This document shows, piece by piece, positions 25,065 to 34,358 of a stretch of 64,000 nt of DNA. The translations under genes and the position numbers were made by a program. The DNA is from B25-G16 sp964549945 (GTDB lineage: Bacteria; Desulfobacterota; DSM-4660; Desulfatiglandales; B25-G16), in assembly GCA_964549945.1 (NCBI GenBank), contig CAZJXD010000008.1, forward strand, positions 29,107 to 93,106, in the 5' to 3' direction. Within the stretch, counting starts at the first letter, position 1. Each line of letters starts with the position of its first letter. The notes below the pieces were generated by a model. It saw nothing but the letters and a program-made list of their open reading frames with translations, was not told where the DNA came from and did no database searches.

Positions 25065-27866
25065 ATGAAGGCTAAATCTCCTCTCTACAACAGCCGAAAT
25101 ATAAAAAACTATCTGGAGTTCATCGAGACAAACTATCCCGATGTCGATGTGAATGCCCTTCTCAAGCATGGTGAAATGACCCAATACGAGGTAGACGACC
25201 CTGCTCACTGGTTCACCCAGCAACAGGTGGACCGCTTTCATCATATAGTGGTGGCGCAGACCGGCAACGAAAATATCTCTCGAGAGGTAGGCCGTTATGC
25301 AGCATCATCGAAGGCCTCGGAGATCTTGAAGAAGTACACAATGGGGTTTGTGACACCGGCATCTGCGTACTGGATGTTTGAAAAGATCTCCCCTCACCTC
25401 ACTCGAGGCCATACCTTCACGACCAAGAGACTGGGGCCCGATAAGGTAGAGGTCTCAGCGACCCCACATCAAGGTGTAGAAGACAAGCCCTATCAGTGCG
25501 AGGTCCGAATCGGGCTCCTGGAGGCCATTGCCAAGGTGTTTACCAATAAGCTTGCGAAGATCGAGCATCCCACCTGCATTCATAGGGGCGGAGATATCTG
25601 CCGCTACCTCATTACATGGGAAAGGACGCCCTCTTTCATCTGGAAGAGGATTCGCAACTACAGCATCATACTCGGCCTCGTAGCCTCTGGGGCGCTTTAC
25701 CCTGTCCTGCCGACCGCGGCCTGGATTACGCTCGTGCTCCTATGTGCTTTCATTGCTCTCGCGCTTACGCTCCATTCCGAACGCCTCGAGAAAAAGGAAC
25801 TCTCCAAGACCATCGAGATTCAGGGCGACATCGCCAAGGACCAGCTCGATGAGATCAATATACGTTACAACAATGCGCTGCTCATTCGGGAGATCGGGCA
25901 GGCTGCCTCTACCGTTCTGGATATCCGAAAATTGCTCATGGCCGTCATCGAGGCCATGGAGAAGAGATTGGATTTTGACAGAGGCGGAATCTGGCTTCCC
26001 AACGCCGACAAGACTCGCCTCATCTATCACGTGGGGTATGGGTATGACTCTGAAATCGAGGATATCTTACGAAAAACCGATTTCCATCTTGACCGCCCCC
26101 GATCCAGGGGGCCAGCGGTCAAGGCATTTAAACGTCAAAGGTCCTACATGGTGAATGACATTAACGAGATAACAAAGGACCTCTCCAAGAAGACAATGGA
26201 GTTCGTCAAAGAGATTGGCACTCAATCCTTTATCTGCGTGCCCATTATCTACGAGAGGGAATCCCTGGGATTGCTGATGGTGGACAACCTGAGGTCAAAG
26301 CGGCTCTTCACTCAAAGCGACATGAGCCTTTTGATGGGCATAGCCTCCCAGATCGCGGTGAGCATCACCAATGCAAGCTCCTTTCAGAAGCTCCGGGAAA
26401 GCGAGGAGAGGTACCGCACCCTTTTCGAGGACTCGAGAGATCCGATCTTTATTGCCACCGAAGAAGGGGAGTTCGTTGAGGCGAATCAATCCATGCTCGA
26501 TCTGTTCGGCTACACAAGGGATGAGATGATCGGGATCAACATAAGGGAAATTCACCCCCACTATGCTGATCGGGCCAGGGTCCTTGTGGAACTCGATAAG
26601 GGATCGGTGAGGGACTTTGAAACGAGGTTTAAAAGAAAGGACGGCACTGAGATGGAATGCTTGCTCACCGCCACCGTGCGGAGGGCGGATGACGGAGGCA
26701 TCGTTGGATATCAGGGTATCATACGGGATATCACCGAGCACAAGAGGGCCGAGGAAGAGAGGAAGAAGCTCGAGGCCCAACTCATGCAAGCCCAGAAGAT
26801 GGAAGCCATTGGCACCATCGCAGGGGGAGTTGCCCATAATTTCAGAAATATCCTCACCGTGATTTCGATGAATAGCCAGATTTTGCAGCTGAAGTATAGC
26901 GGGGACTCCACCCTTCAAAAAATCGCCGAGGTACTCAGCAGCTACGTCGATCGAGGCGCGAAACTGGTGAGCGGGCTGATGCAGTTCGCCCGTAAACAGG
27001 ATAAAAAGGAGTTTCAACCCCTCGATCTCGCCAGTGTGGTTCAGGAGACCTATGAGCTGATAAGTAAATCCTTTGACAAGATGATCGACATCCGGATATC
27101 AGTCCCGGAATTGCTTCCCATCATGGGGGATCATTCCGGACTCAGTCAGGTATTGATGAACCTCTGCACCAACGCGAGCGATGCCATGCCTGGAGGAGGG
27201 TCATTGCACATTGAGGCCCGTAGAGATGGAAACAAGGCAGTGGTGATGGTTTCCGATACCGGATGCGGCATGGATAAGGAGACCCGGGAGAAGTGCCTTG
27301 ACCCATTTTTTACCACAAAAGAGGTGAACAGGGGAACCGGATTAGGGCTCTCCACCACCTATGGAATCGTTAAAGAACACGGTGGTGAAATCCACGTGTA
27401 TTCAGAGGTCGACCGGGGCACGGCCTTCACGCTCTCCTTTCCCATTGATCGTTTGGGTGAGCGGGGTACCCAGGAGCAGGTGCCAGAAATATCACGCGGC
27501 GAGGGTCAGAAGATCCTGATCGTGGATGACGAGAGCGAGATGTGCAAATCCATGGCCGAGCTCCTTACAGGAATCGGTTACCGCGCCGACTCCGTGAATT
27601 CCGGCAGGGCTGCCATTACGAAATACCAATCCTGGCACCCCGACGCCGTGCTACTGGATAGAAATATGCCCGAAATGGACGGCATTTCATGTGGCGAGAA
27701 GATCATGGAGTTCGATCCCAACGCGAAGATCGTGATTATATCGGGCTATGACGAACATGGGCCAATAGCCCTCGATGATGAGAGGAAGAAATTCATCAGG
27801 GGGTATCTCACCAAGCCCATCGATATGAACGAGCTAAGCTCTATGTTGGCCCAGCTTTTGAAGTGA
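25065..27866 (+). CDS. Hybrid sensor histidine kinase with HNOB/V4R-like input, GAF and PAS domains
   Basis: A 933-residue two-component kinase. Domains in order: an N-terminal input domain (about 1-190) ending in CIHRGGDICRYLI, which looks like the tail of V4R/HNOB-type ligand domains; two membrane segments (about 198-240); a GAF domain (about 275-435); a PAS domain (about 445-565); and a HisKA domain with His591 in GGVAHNFRNIL. The HATPase follows, with N box LMNLCTNASDAM, DTGCGMD and GTGLGLSTTYG, and then a receiver domain with Asp865 in VLLDRNMPEMDG. The short hairpin membrane anchor leaves the input domain in the cytoplasm. It is probably an independent phosphorelay input; no separate regulator is adjacent. 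Confidence 0.85.
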   Translation: MKAKSPLYNSRNIKNYLEFIETNYPDVDVNALLKHGEMTQYEVDDPAHWFTQQQVDRFHHIVVAQTGNENISREVGRYAASSKASEILKKYTMGFVTPASAYWMFEKISPHLTRGHTFTTKRLGPDKVEVSATPHQGVEDKPYQCEVRIGLLEAIAKVFTNKLAKIEHPTCIHRGGDICRYLITWERTPSFIWKRIRNYSIILGLVASGALYPVLPTAAWITLVLLCAFIALALTLHSERLEKKELSKTIEIQGDIAKDQLDEINIRYNNALLIREIGQAASTVLDIRKLLMAVIEAMEKRLDFDRGGIWLPNADKTRLIYHVGYGYDSEIEDILRKTDFHLDRPRSRGPAVKAFKRQRSYMVNDINEITKDLSKKTMEFVKEIGTQSFICVPIIYERESLGLLMVDNLRSKRLFTQSDMSLLMGIASQIAVSITNASSFQKLRESEERYRTLFEDSRDPIFIATEEGEFVEANQSMLDLFGYTRDEMIGINIREIHPHYADRARVLVELDKGSVRDFETRFKRKDGTEMECLLTATVRRADDGGIVGYQGIIRDITEHKRAEEERKKLEAQLMQAQKMEAIGTIAGGVAHNFRNILTVISMNSQILQLKYSGDSTLQKIAEVLSSYVDRGAKLVSGLMQFARKQDKKEFQPLDLASVVQETYELISKSFDKMIDIRISVPELLPIMGDHSGLSQVLMNLCTNASDAMPGGGSLHIEARRDGNKAVVMVSDTGCGMDKETREKCLDPFFTTKEVNRGTGLGLSTTYGIVKEHGGEIHVYSEVDRGTAFTLSFPIDRLGERGTQEQVPEISRGEGQKILIVDDESEMCKSMAELLTGIGYRADSVNSGRAAITKYQSWHPDAVLLDRNMPEMDGISCGEKIMEFDPNAKIVIISGYDEHGPIALDDERKKFIRGYLTKPIDMNELSSMLAQLLK

Positions 27867-27959
27867 TTGCTCGCCCGGCCCGGGCAGCACGGAATCACCA
27901 GGGCTTCGACTGAGACGTGGCAACGAGACTTTCGGCGAGCTCAAGTCGAGGCACTCAGC

Positions 27960-28337
27960 CTAAGTCTGATAAGGCGTTCGCCCCTCGCTGCCCAACCACA
28001 CGAGGACGAGTTTTTGAAGGTAATCCTGATCAAAGCCTTGGAATGATCGAAGGAGCCTGTGCGCCTCGTAGTCCCTTTTCATCCTCATAATATTCTCTAA
28101 GTCTTCGTAGACCACCGCCTGACATAAGACATTATCTCCTGACGCGCCCTTCAGGTTGCCCTCATCATTTAGAAAGGAGGCCGCCAACTGGTTCACCGCG
28201 TCCTCCATATCGGAGCGCCAGGCAATCTTAAACAAAGCCCCGCACCGACACCGATAAACCTCCTCAATATTTTCTGGGAAGGGATAGAAATCCTCACAGA
28301 AGGGGCAAACGAGCGTAAATGATCTCAACAAGGCCAA
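27960..28337 (-). CDS. Hypothetical protein with an N-terminal zinc-ribbon-like motif
   Basis: A 125-residue protein. It begins with CPFCEDFYPF, followed at about 20 residues by CRCG, forming a zinc-ribbon or rubredoxin-like knuckle. A helical region covers residues about 45-120 (MEDAVNQLAASFLNDEG; DLENIMRMKRDYEAHRLL). I do not recognise the family. The start is one of several TTG codons (28337 or 28331) behind AGGAGG; no ATG is available. It is transcribed away from the prmA gene, so the intervening 140 bases hold divergent promoters. The consistent composition and strong ribosome site support a real gene, but the function is unknown. Confidence 0.6.
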   Translation of the reverse strand: MALLRSFTLVCPFCEDFYPFPENIEEVYRCRCGALFKIAWRSDMEDAVNQLAASFLNDEGNLKGASGDNVLCQAVVYEDLENIMRMKRDYEAHRLLRSFQGFDQDYLQKLVLVWLGSEGRTPYQT

Positions 28338-28479
28338 CTCCTCCTAAGCTCTCTTATAAACCAAGAACTTAATCTACTAGGAAAATTCTACTGCCCTGTC
28401 AATAAAATATCCTTGCAGAGAGGATGAAAAAATGACAACATCCCGTAAAAAAATCCTCCATAACCAATAAAGGCGAGCG

Positions 28480-29334
28480 TTGAACACCTCAATGGTTACT
28501 CCTGAGGGTGGCCGTAACCCTTATGAGAGCCTCTATATCTACTATATCGAAGGCCCCGTAAGTAGGGAAGAAGAGCGCCATTTAGGGCCTGAGTTCCTTG
28601 GCAACTGGGTTGAGGGAGATAGCTCTTTCCTGTTCTTCTCAGGGCCATCCGGGCGACTCGTGCAGATGATCGTTGAGAGGGACAGGCGACTCCGATTGAT
28701 CGATGAATTCCGCTTCACCCATGAGGAGTGGATGGGCGGGGTGATTAAGGCACAGAAGGTATCTCGCTTTTTAATCGTCCCTCCGTGGGAGGATCACGGG
28801 CAAGGCAACGGAGGACTCAAGATGCTGTTGGATCCCGGCGTGGTGTTCGGCACCTCGCTCCATCCCACCACAAGGCATTGTTTGTTAGCCCTGCTCGCGA
28901 TGTCCGAGGGATTGAGTTCCTCATGGGTTCTCGATCTCGGAACGGGTACGGGCATACTCGCCATTGGTGCGGCACTGTTGGGTGCTGAGACCGTGTTAGC
29001 CGTGGATAATAATCCCCTGGCGGTGAGGACTGCTGCTCGCAACGTAACATTGAACGGGCTTGAGCACGCCGTAACGGTGAGGGAGGGCCTTGCAGAGGAT
29101 TTCATGGACTCTCCATTCGATCTGCTCATAGCCAATATCCACTTTGAGGTGATCCTTACGCTGGTAAAGAACGCGGGGTTTCTTCAGAAAAGAAACTTTA
29201 TCCTCTCAGGGCTGCTGAGGGGCCAGGCCAGGGATATAAAGATGGAGCTCTCCCGGCTTCCGGTTGAAATCATACAGGAGTGGGACCACGACACGATCTG
29301 GCACACGATTATGGGGGCGGTTCACCCTGGGTGA
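28480..29334 (+). CDS. prmA: Ribosomal protein L11 methyltransferase (PrmA-like)
   Basis: A 284-residue SAM-dependent methyltransferase of the PrmA type, which trimethylates ribosomal protein L11. The PrmA-specific segment LDPGVVFGTSLHPTTRHCL sits at about residues 122-140. The SAM motif I is LDLGTGTGILAIGAALLG and the catalytic post-strand motif LLIANIHFEVI. In standard PrmA the last motif reads N-I-L; here it is NIH. The start is TTG at 28480 after AAAGG; the ATG four codons on is an alternative. It begins a plus-strand run of eight closely spaced genes ending near 34953. Confidence 0.8.
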   Translation: MNTSMVTPEGGRNPYESLYIYYIEGPVSREEERHLGPEFLGNWVEGDSSFLFFSGPSGRLVQMIVERDRRLRLIDEFRFTHEEWMGGVIKAQKVSRFLIVPPWEDHGQGNGGLKMLLDPGVVFGTSLHPTTRHCLLALLAMSEGLSSSWVLDLGTGTGILAIGAALLGAETVLAVDNNPLAVRTAARNVTLNGLEHAVTVREGLAEDFMDSPFDLLIANIHFEVILTLVKNAGFLQKRNFILSGLLRGQARDIKMELSRLPVEIIQEWDHDTIWHTIMGAVHPG

Positions 29335-29370
29335 TGGCCGGCGCAAGGAGGTTTGTATCGAGAATGAAGT

Positions 29371-29865
29371 ATGGTCGAAGAGAGAGTGAGTATTCCCAAG
29401 CTACAGGGTCATGCCTGCTTTGCCTGTGGTACTGCTAATCCGATAGGCCTGAACCTCAGCTTTTACCGACAGGGGAACTACATCTGTTCCGATATAACCC
29501 TGGGAAAGAATCATGAGGGATGGGAAAACATGGCTCACGGCGGGATCGCGTCAACCCTGCTCGATGAGATTATGTCCTGGGCCATGATCTATTTTAAGAG
29601 GACCTTCTTTGTCACGAGGAGGATGAGCATAAAATACCTCAAGCCCGTTCCCCTGCACACGCCCCTGACCGCCAAGGGCAGGATAGAGGGGGAGAAAAGG
29701 CGCCTGTGTAAGGCCAAGGGATTCATTCAAGACAGGGATCAAAAGCTCCTGGCCAGGGCAGAGGCAACATTTGCGCTGCTTTCCGACGAGGATCTCCACT
29801 TGGTGCCTGACACGCTGAAGGCGGAGATGAACGACCTGTTTGAGCTGTTTAAGGGTATTGATTGA
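29371..29865 (+). CDS. PaaI-like hotdog-fold thioesterase
   Basis: A 164-residue hotdog thioesterase. The N-terminal CFACGTANPIGLNL motif is typical of the PaaI/YigI subgroup. The central helix motif NMAHGGIASTLLDEIMSWA carries the H-G-G-x6-[DE] catalytic pattern that activates water on acyl-CoA thioesters. The remaining strands (MSIKYLKPVPL, LTAKGRIEG) complete the fold. The substrate is probably a medium-chain or aromatic acyl-CoA, but this is unresolved. The ATG at 29371 is 36 bases after prmA. It is followed with a slight gap by the alpha/beta hydrolase gene, and the three may share a transcript. Confidence 0.8.
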   Translation: MVEERVSIPKLQGHACFACGTANPIGLNLSFYRQGNYICSDITLGKNHEGWENMAHGGIASTLLDEIMSWAMIYFKRTFFVTRRMSIKYLKPVPLHTPLTAKGRIEGEKRRLCKAKGFIQDRDQKLLARAEATFALLSDEDLHLVPDTLKAEMNDLFELFKGID

Positions 29866-29896
29866 CCTTGCGGGAGTCTCACACCGCGAATTTCAT

Positions 29897-30505
29897 ATGG
29901 CAGAGGAAAAGATCAAATTCCAATCCGATACGATCCAGATAGAGGGATTGCTTTGCGTGCAAGAGGGCGAAAGGGGCGTAGTAGTCACCCACCCGCACCC
30001 GCTTTACGGTGGCTCTATGTATAACCAGGTAGTGGAGGTCCTGACCACCGTCTATCAGGATAAGGGATTCTCCACCCTGAGGTTCAACTTCAGGGGTGTT
30101 GGATCCAGCGAGGGGAATTATGATCAAGGAGAAGGGGAAAAGGAGGATGTGAGATCAGCCCTGCGTTACCTGCATGAAAGGGGGAAGAGCGATTTCGATC
30201 TCGCCGGGTATTCATTCGGGGCATGGGTAAATGTCAAGATCATGGACTCCGAGCCTTTGATCAGCAGGATTATCATGGTATCCCCACCGGTTGCCTTCCT
30301 GGATTTTTCCTCTTTACTCCAAAGCCCAAAGATAAAGGTAGTGGTGGCCGGGGATAGGGATGAGATCGCGCCTGCCGATCGCATAAGGGATCTGATCGCT
30401 ATCTGGAATCCCGCGGCACACTTCGAGGTCGTTGAAGGTGCGGATCACTTCTATCTCGGCAGGATCGATACGCTACACTCCGTGCTAGCACGTGCAATAA
30501 GCTGA
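29897..30505 (+). CDS. Alpha/beta hydrolase (CocE/dienelactone-like small serine hydrolase)
   Basis: A 202-residue alpha/beta hydrolase. The oxyanion region reads THPHPLYGGSMYNQVV and the strand-loop LRFNFRGVGSSEGNYDQG is the family hallmark. The nucleophile elbow is AGYSFGAW with the catalytic serine, the acid lies in AGDRDEIAP, and the histidine in EGADHFYLG. The ATG at 29897 gives the standard length; a longer reading would run into the thioesterase gene. The family hydrolyses esters and may be a depolymerase or carboxylesterase; substrates are unknown. No signal peptide is seen, so it is cytoplasmic. Confidence 0.8.
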   Translation: MAEEKIKFQSDTIQIEGLLCVQEGERGVVVTHPHPLYGGSMYNQVVEVLTTVYQDKGFSTLRFNFRGVGSSEGNYDQGEGEKEDVRSALRYLHERGKSDFDLAGYSFGAWVNVKIMDSEPLISRIIMVSPPVAFLDFSSLLQSPKIKVVVAGDRDEIAPADRIRDLIAIWNPAAHFEVVEGADHFYLGRIDTLHSVLARAIS

Positions 30506-30546
30506 GCAAATAGGCATGACATTATATTGCAGGTAGATAGGCAGCG

Positions 30547-31500
30547 ATGGAAGATACCCTCGCATCCATTGAAATTGGAACAAACTCCATCAGGATGCTG
30601 ATTGCCCAGATCGACGGAATGGGCGGCCCGCTTAGACCGGTCCTGAGGAAAAGGAGCCTCACGAGGCTGGGAGAGGGTTTCGGCACTCAAGGAACCGGCG
30701 CCCTCACCAAAGAGGCCATGGCGAGGAGCATTGAAGTTCTCAAGGGTTTCCTGAGCCTCGCCTCAGAACAGGGCGCCTCCTCTCCCCTCGTGGTGGCTAC
30801 AGGGGTGGTGAGGAGGGCAACCAACAGGGAGGCCTTTATGGGCTTGATTGCCGAAAACACAAGGCCCCCGGTCACCATTATCTCAGGGCAAAGGGAGGCT
30901 GATCTCACGTGGAAAGGGGTTACACGCTGCCTTGAGGAGGGAAGAGACGCCGATGTGATCTTTGACCTCGGTGGAGGGAGCACCGAATTTATCCTCAACG
31001 ATGCCACGGAGAGAAAGGCCCTCTCAATGGATATGGGGGCGGTTACCCTGACGGATGAGTATCTCAGCTCCGACCCGCCCACCGATGGCGAGATATACAA
31101 CCTCGACAGCCACATTGAGCAGGAGTTAAAAAGATGCCTTGAGCCACGGAAGACAATAATGCGAGGGAGGCCCTTCATCGTGGGAACGGGCGGCACCGTG
31201 GTTACCCTCGCTGCCATGTTACATGGCATTGGTGAAGGTGGGTTCGGTGAAACAATAAACGGCTTGATGATTCAGGCTGAGGGGATACGATCGCTCATTG
31301 AGACGATGAAAGGCATGCCGGCAACCGAGAGGCTGAACCTGAAAGGCCTTGAACCCGGCAGAGAGGATATTATCCTGGCGGGAACTCTCTTGGTAGCAAA
31401 GGTAATGGAGTGTTTTCAGGCCAAGGAGATAATGGCGAGTTACTCCGATATCCTTGAAGGCATCCTGATAGATTATTTGGAAGGAGAGGCGAATGGATAG
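30547..31500 (+). CDS. Ppx/GppA exopolyphosphatase-family phosphatase
   Basis: A 317-residue ASKHA-fold phosphatase of the Ppx/GppA type, which removes terminal phosphates from polyphosphate or pppGpp. Domain motifs are visible: the opening SIEIGTNSIRMLIAQ (phosphate 1 loop), the catalytic acid region SGQREADLTWKGV, FDLGGGSTEFIL (phosphate 2 loop), and later VGTGGTVVTLAAM. The protein is of the short form, without the long C-terminal HD-like extension of E. coli GppA (about 495 residues). Its 3' end overlaps guaB by eight bases, giving a physical link between (p)ppGpp/polyphosphate hydrolysis and guanine nucleotide synthesis. Confidence 0.88.
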   Translation: MEDTLASIEIGTNSIRMLIAQIDGMGGPLRPVLRKRSLTRLGEGFGTQGTGALTKEAMARSIEVLKGFLSLASEQGASSPLVVATGVVRRATNREAFMGLIAENTRPPVTIISGQREADLTWKGVTRCLEEGRDADVIFDLGGGSTEFILNDATERKALSMDMGAVTLTDEYLSSDPPTDGEIYNLDSHIEQELKRCLEPRKTIMRGRPFIVGTGGTVVTLAAMLHGIGEGGFGETINGLMIQAEGIRSLIETMKGMPATERLNLKGLEPGREDIILAGTLLVAKVMECFQAKEIMASYSDILEGILIDYLEGEANG

Positions 31501-32956
31501 TCAATCAATAAAAGAGGCGCTGACCTTTAACGATGTCCTTTTGGTACCCGGTGAATCCCATGTATTGCCGAGAGATGTGGACGTGACAACGAGGCTTTCG
31601 AGAAACATCTCCCTGAATATACCGATAACCAGCGCGGCGATGGATACGGTCACCGAATCCGATACGGCTATTGCCTTGGCCAGGCAAGGCGGATTGGGGT
31701 TTATACACAAAAACATGTCCATCGAGAAACAGGCCATGGAGGTTGAAAAGGTAAAAAAATCAGAGAGCGGCATGATCATCGACCCGATTATCATTGACCC
31801 GGATCAAAGGATTTCCGAGGTCCTCGGCATCATGACGAAGTACAGGATCTCCGGGGTGCCCGTGGTAAAAGGGGGAAACCTTGAGGGTATCATCACCAAC
31901 AGGGATCTGAGGTTCGAAACAAACCTGGATAAGAAGGTGAAAGAGGTGATGACCAAGGAAAACCTGGCCACCGTGCCGGTGGGGACAACGTTAGAGGAAT
32001 CAAAGGCCATCTTGCATCAGCGGAGGATCGAGAAATTACTGGTTATTGACGAGGCGGGTAAACTTCAGGGCCTGATCACCATAAAGGATATCGAGAAGAT
32101 CAAGAAGTACCCCAACTCATGCAAGGACGATCTCGGGAGATTGAGGGTGGGCGCGGCAGTCGGTGTAGGGCCCGATAGGCAGGAGAGGATTGAGAGGCTG
32201 CTAGGTGCGAACGTCGATATCATCGTCATCGATGCCGCCCATGGACATACCTCCGGGGTGATAGGGGCGGTGAAGGACGCCAAACGCCGCTTTCCCGCGT
32301 TGGAGTTGGTGGCGGGCAACGTAGCCACCCCTGAGGGTACAAGGGCCCTTATCGATGCCGGTGCCGACGCGATAAAGATCGGCATAGGCCCGGGCTCCAT
32401 ATGCACCACAAGGGTGATTGCGGGCGTCGGCGTTCCACAAATGACGGCCATTTTGGGGTGTGCAGAGGAGGCGGTCAAGTATGACATCCCCCTCATCGCA
32501 GACGGGGGCATTCGGTACTCAGGTGATATCACCAAGGCGATAGCGGGAGGCGCGGCATCGATCATGATTGGAGGCCTGCTCGCAGGTATCGAGGAAAGCC
32601 CTGGGGAGACCGTACTGTTCCAGGGCAGAACCTACAAGGTATATAGGGGGATGGGTTCAATCGAGGCCATGAGAGAGGGGAGCAAGGATCGTTATTTTCA
32701 GGATGAGTTGGGAGAGGAGGCCAAACTGGTGCCCGAGGGTATCGTGGGAAGGGTGCCCTACCGCGGTCCCCTGGCGGATACCATCTACCAGCTTATCGGA
32801 GGGCTCAAGTCCGGCATGGGCTATGTGGGGGCTCGAGACATAAAGGAGCTCCAGGCCAAGGCGAAATTCATCAGGATAACCGCCGCAGGCCTCAGGGAGG
32901 GACACGTACATGACGTGATTATCACCACAGAGGCACCGAACTATCAGCTCGAGTAG
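31493..32956 (+). CDS. guaB: Inosine-5'-monophosphate dehydrogenase
   Basis: IMP dehydrogenase catalyses the NAD-dependent oxidation of IMP to XMP, the committed step of GTP synthesis. The protein has 487 residues, the usual length. It has an N-terminal barrel part (ALTFNDVLLVPGESHVLP), then two CBS domains (about 95-205, for example MTKYRISGVPVV), then the catalytic loop IGIGPGSICTTRVIAGVGVP with the active-site cysteine. The YRGMGSIEAM segment and the flap arginine region RVPYRGPLAD follow. The ATG at 31493 overlaps the Ppx gene and is preceded by GGAGAGG. guaA is not adjacent. Confidence 0.96.
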   Translation: MDSQSIKEALTFNDVLLVPGESHVLPRDVDVTTRLSRNISLNIPITSAAMDTVTESDTAIALARQGGLGFIHKNMSIEKQAMEVEKVKKSESGMIIDPIIIDPDQRISEVLGIMTKYRISGVPVVKGGNLEGIITNRDLRFETNLDKKVKEVMTKENLATVPVGTTLEESKAILHQRRIEKLLVIDEAGKLQGLITIKDIEKIKKYPNSCKDDLGRLRVGAAVGVGPDRQERIERLLGANVDIIVIDAAHGHTSGVIGAVKDAKRRFPALELVAGNVATPEGTRALIDAGADAIKIGIGPGSICTTRVIAGVGVPQMTAILGCAEEAVKYDIPLIADGGIRYSGDITKAIAGGAASIMIGGLLAGIEESPGETVLFQGRTYKVYRGMGSIEAMREGSKDRYFQDELGEEAKLVPEGIVGRVPYRGPLADTIYQLIGGLKSGMGYVGARDIKELQAKAKFIRITAAGLREGHVHDVIITTEAPNYQLE

Positions 32957-32980
32957 TGAAAACAGACCTCAGAGAGTCAA

Positions 32981-33742
32981 ATGCAGCTAGTTGAACCAAC
33001 GAAGCCCGCGCACGAGGACCACCCCTATCGAAGGCGGGTTCAATCAGGCAGTCTGGTCTCGTTCAGGGTTCTGATCAAGGAAACGGACCTGATGGTCAGC
33101 GCCTCAAGGGATCTCAGCGCGCAAACCGGGGACATGGTCCACACCTTGCGCAGACAACTGGAGGACTACATACGCTCAAACCCGGACTTTCTCACCACCC
33201 TCCTCCCTTACCCCAAGGACCCCTTTGCCCCGGAGATAGTAAGGGAGATGATTTCCGCTGCCAGTATGTTCGGTGTTGGCCCCATGGCCGCGGTGGCGGG
33301 AACCATCGCCGATTTCGTGGGCAACGGCCTGCTGGATTATAGCGACGAGGTTATCGTTGAAAACGGTGGGGATATCTTCCTCAAGACCGCCAGATCCACG
33401 ACCGTGTCGGTCTATGCGGGAGACTCCCCCCTCAGCAACAAGCTCGGCCTGATCGCGGATCCCGCGCAGATGCCATTAGGCATCTGCACCTCCTCGGCAA
33501 CGGTGGGACACTCCCTTAGCCTTGGTGTGGCTGATGCGGTCTGCGTGGTGGCCCAATCGGCGTCGGTGGCCGATGCCGCAGCCACATCCCTCGGAAACAG
33601 GATAACCGGCGGGCACGCGCTGAAACGGGAAATCGAGGCGATCAGGAAATTCGAAGCGATCAGGGGTGGCATCGTGATCACCGGCAAAACAATGGCAACG
33701 TGGGGGGAGATCGAGCTGACAATGATCGGAAAAAGAAGCTGA
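32981..33742 (+). CDS. UPF0280-family protein (ApbE-like fold)
   Basis: A 253-residue protein of the UPF0280 family, related in fold to ApbE flavin transferases but without a known reaction. Recognisable segments are the N-terminal YRRRVQSGSLVSFRVLIKETDL, the glycine-rich FGVGPMAAVAGTIADFVG in the middle, and IVENGGDIFLKT followed by GICTSSATVGHS. These correspond in position to the ApbE metal/FAD region. The gene begins 24 bases after guaB and is followed after about 50 bases by the HD-domain gene. Family assignment is firm; the function is open in all organisms as far as I know. Confidence 0.82.
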   Translation: MQLVEPTKPAHEDHPYRRRVQSGSLVSFRVLIKETDLMVSASRDLSAQTGDMVHTLRRQLEDYIRSNPDFLTTLLPYPKDPFAPEIVREMISAASMFGVGPMAAVAGTIADFVGNGLLDYSDEVIVENGGDIFLKTARSTTVSVYAGDSPLSNKLGLIADPAQMPLGICTSSATVGHSLSLGVADAVCVVAQSASVADAAATSLGNRITGGHALKREIEAIRKFEAIRGGIVITGKTMATWGEIELTMIGKRS

Positions 33743-33791
33743 AGTATCGCTCAACGGGCTACCAACAAAGGATGGGAAAAGGACAGGCAAG

Positions 33792-34358
33792 ATGAGAGGC
33801 ATCGTTAATTTTCTCTTTGAGGTGGGCATATTAAAGAAGATCCCGAGATCCGGGTACCAGTTTCTCGGCACCGGTGGTGAATCGGTAGCGGATCATACCT
33901 TCAGGGTTGCGGTCATCGCCTACCTGCTCGCAAAGAGCGAGCCCAAGGCAGATGTGCAAAAAGCCGTCCTCATGAGCCTCTTCCACGATTTTCACGAGGC
34001 CAGGACAGGGGATCACAACTACGTAAACAAGAGGTATGTGACGGTAAACGAGGATGGGGCGATAAACGATCTCGCTCACGAGATCCCCGTTGGCGGGGAA
34101 ATTGCGGCCCTGATACATGAGTTCAACTCCAATGAGAGCTTAGAGGCGCGACTGGTGCACGATGCCGATCAGCTCGATTTTATCCTTGAGCTGAAACGGC
34201 AACAGGACCTGGGAAACAGATCAGCCGCGGAATGGCTCAAATACTCGGTGAAGCGGCTCAGCAGCAATTTCGCGAAAAGGCTCGCGGATGAGATCCTCAA
34301 GACCGATAGCAGCGACTGGTGGTTTATCAAGAAAGAGGAGCTATGGGTCAATGGGTAA
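33792..34358 (+). CDS. HD-domain phosphohydrolase (YfbR/HDDC2-like)
   Basis: A 188-residue HD-domain protein. Metal ligands are visible in order: SVADHTFRVAVIA (first histidine), LFHDFHEARTGD (the HD pair, with the family's glutamate and aspartate), and VHDADQLDFILEL (late aspartate). This arrangement matches the YfbR/HDDC2 group of 5'-deoxynucleotidases. The length is typical. The stop codon region overlaps the start of the TonB-like gene: the TonB ATG lies in the last codons, so the two are translationally coupled. Substrate specificity is inferred only from the family. Confidence 0.8.
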   Translation: MRGIVNFLFEVGILKKIPRSGYQFLGTGGESVADHTFRVAVIAYLLAKSEPKADVQKAVLMSLFHDFHEARTGDHNYVNKRYVTVNEDGAINDLAHEIPVGGEIAALIHEFNSNESLEARLVHDADQLDFILELKRQQDLGNRSAAEWLKYSVKRLSSNFAKRLADEILKTDSSDWWFIKKEELWVNG

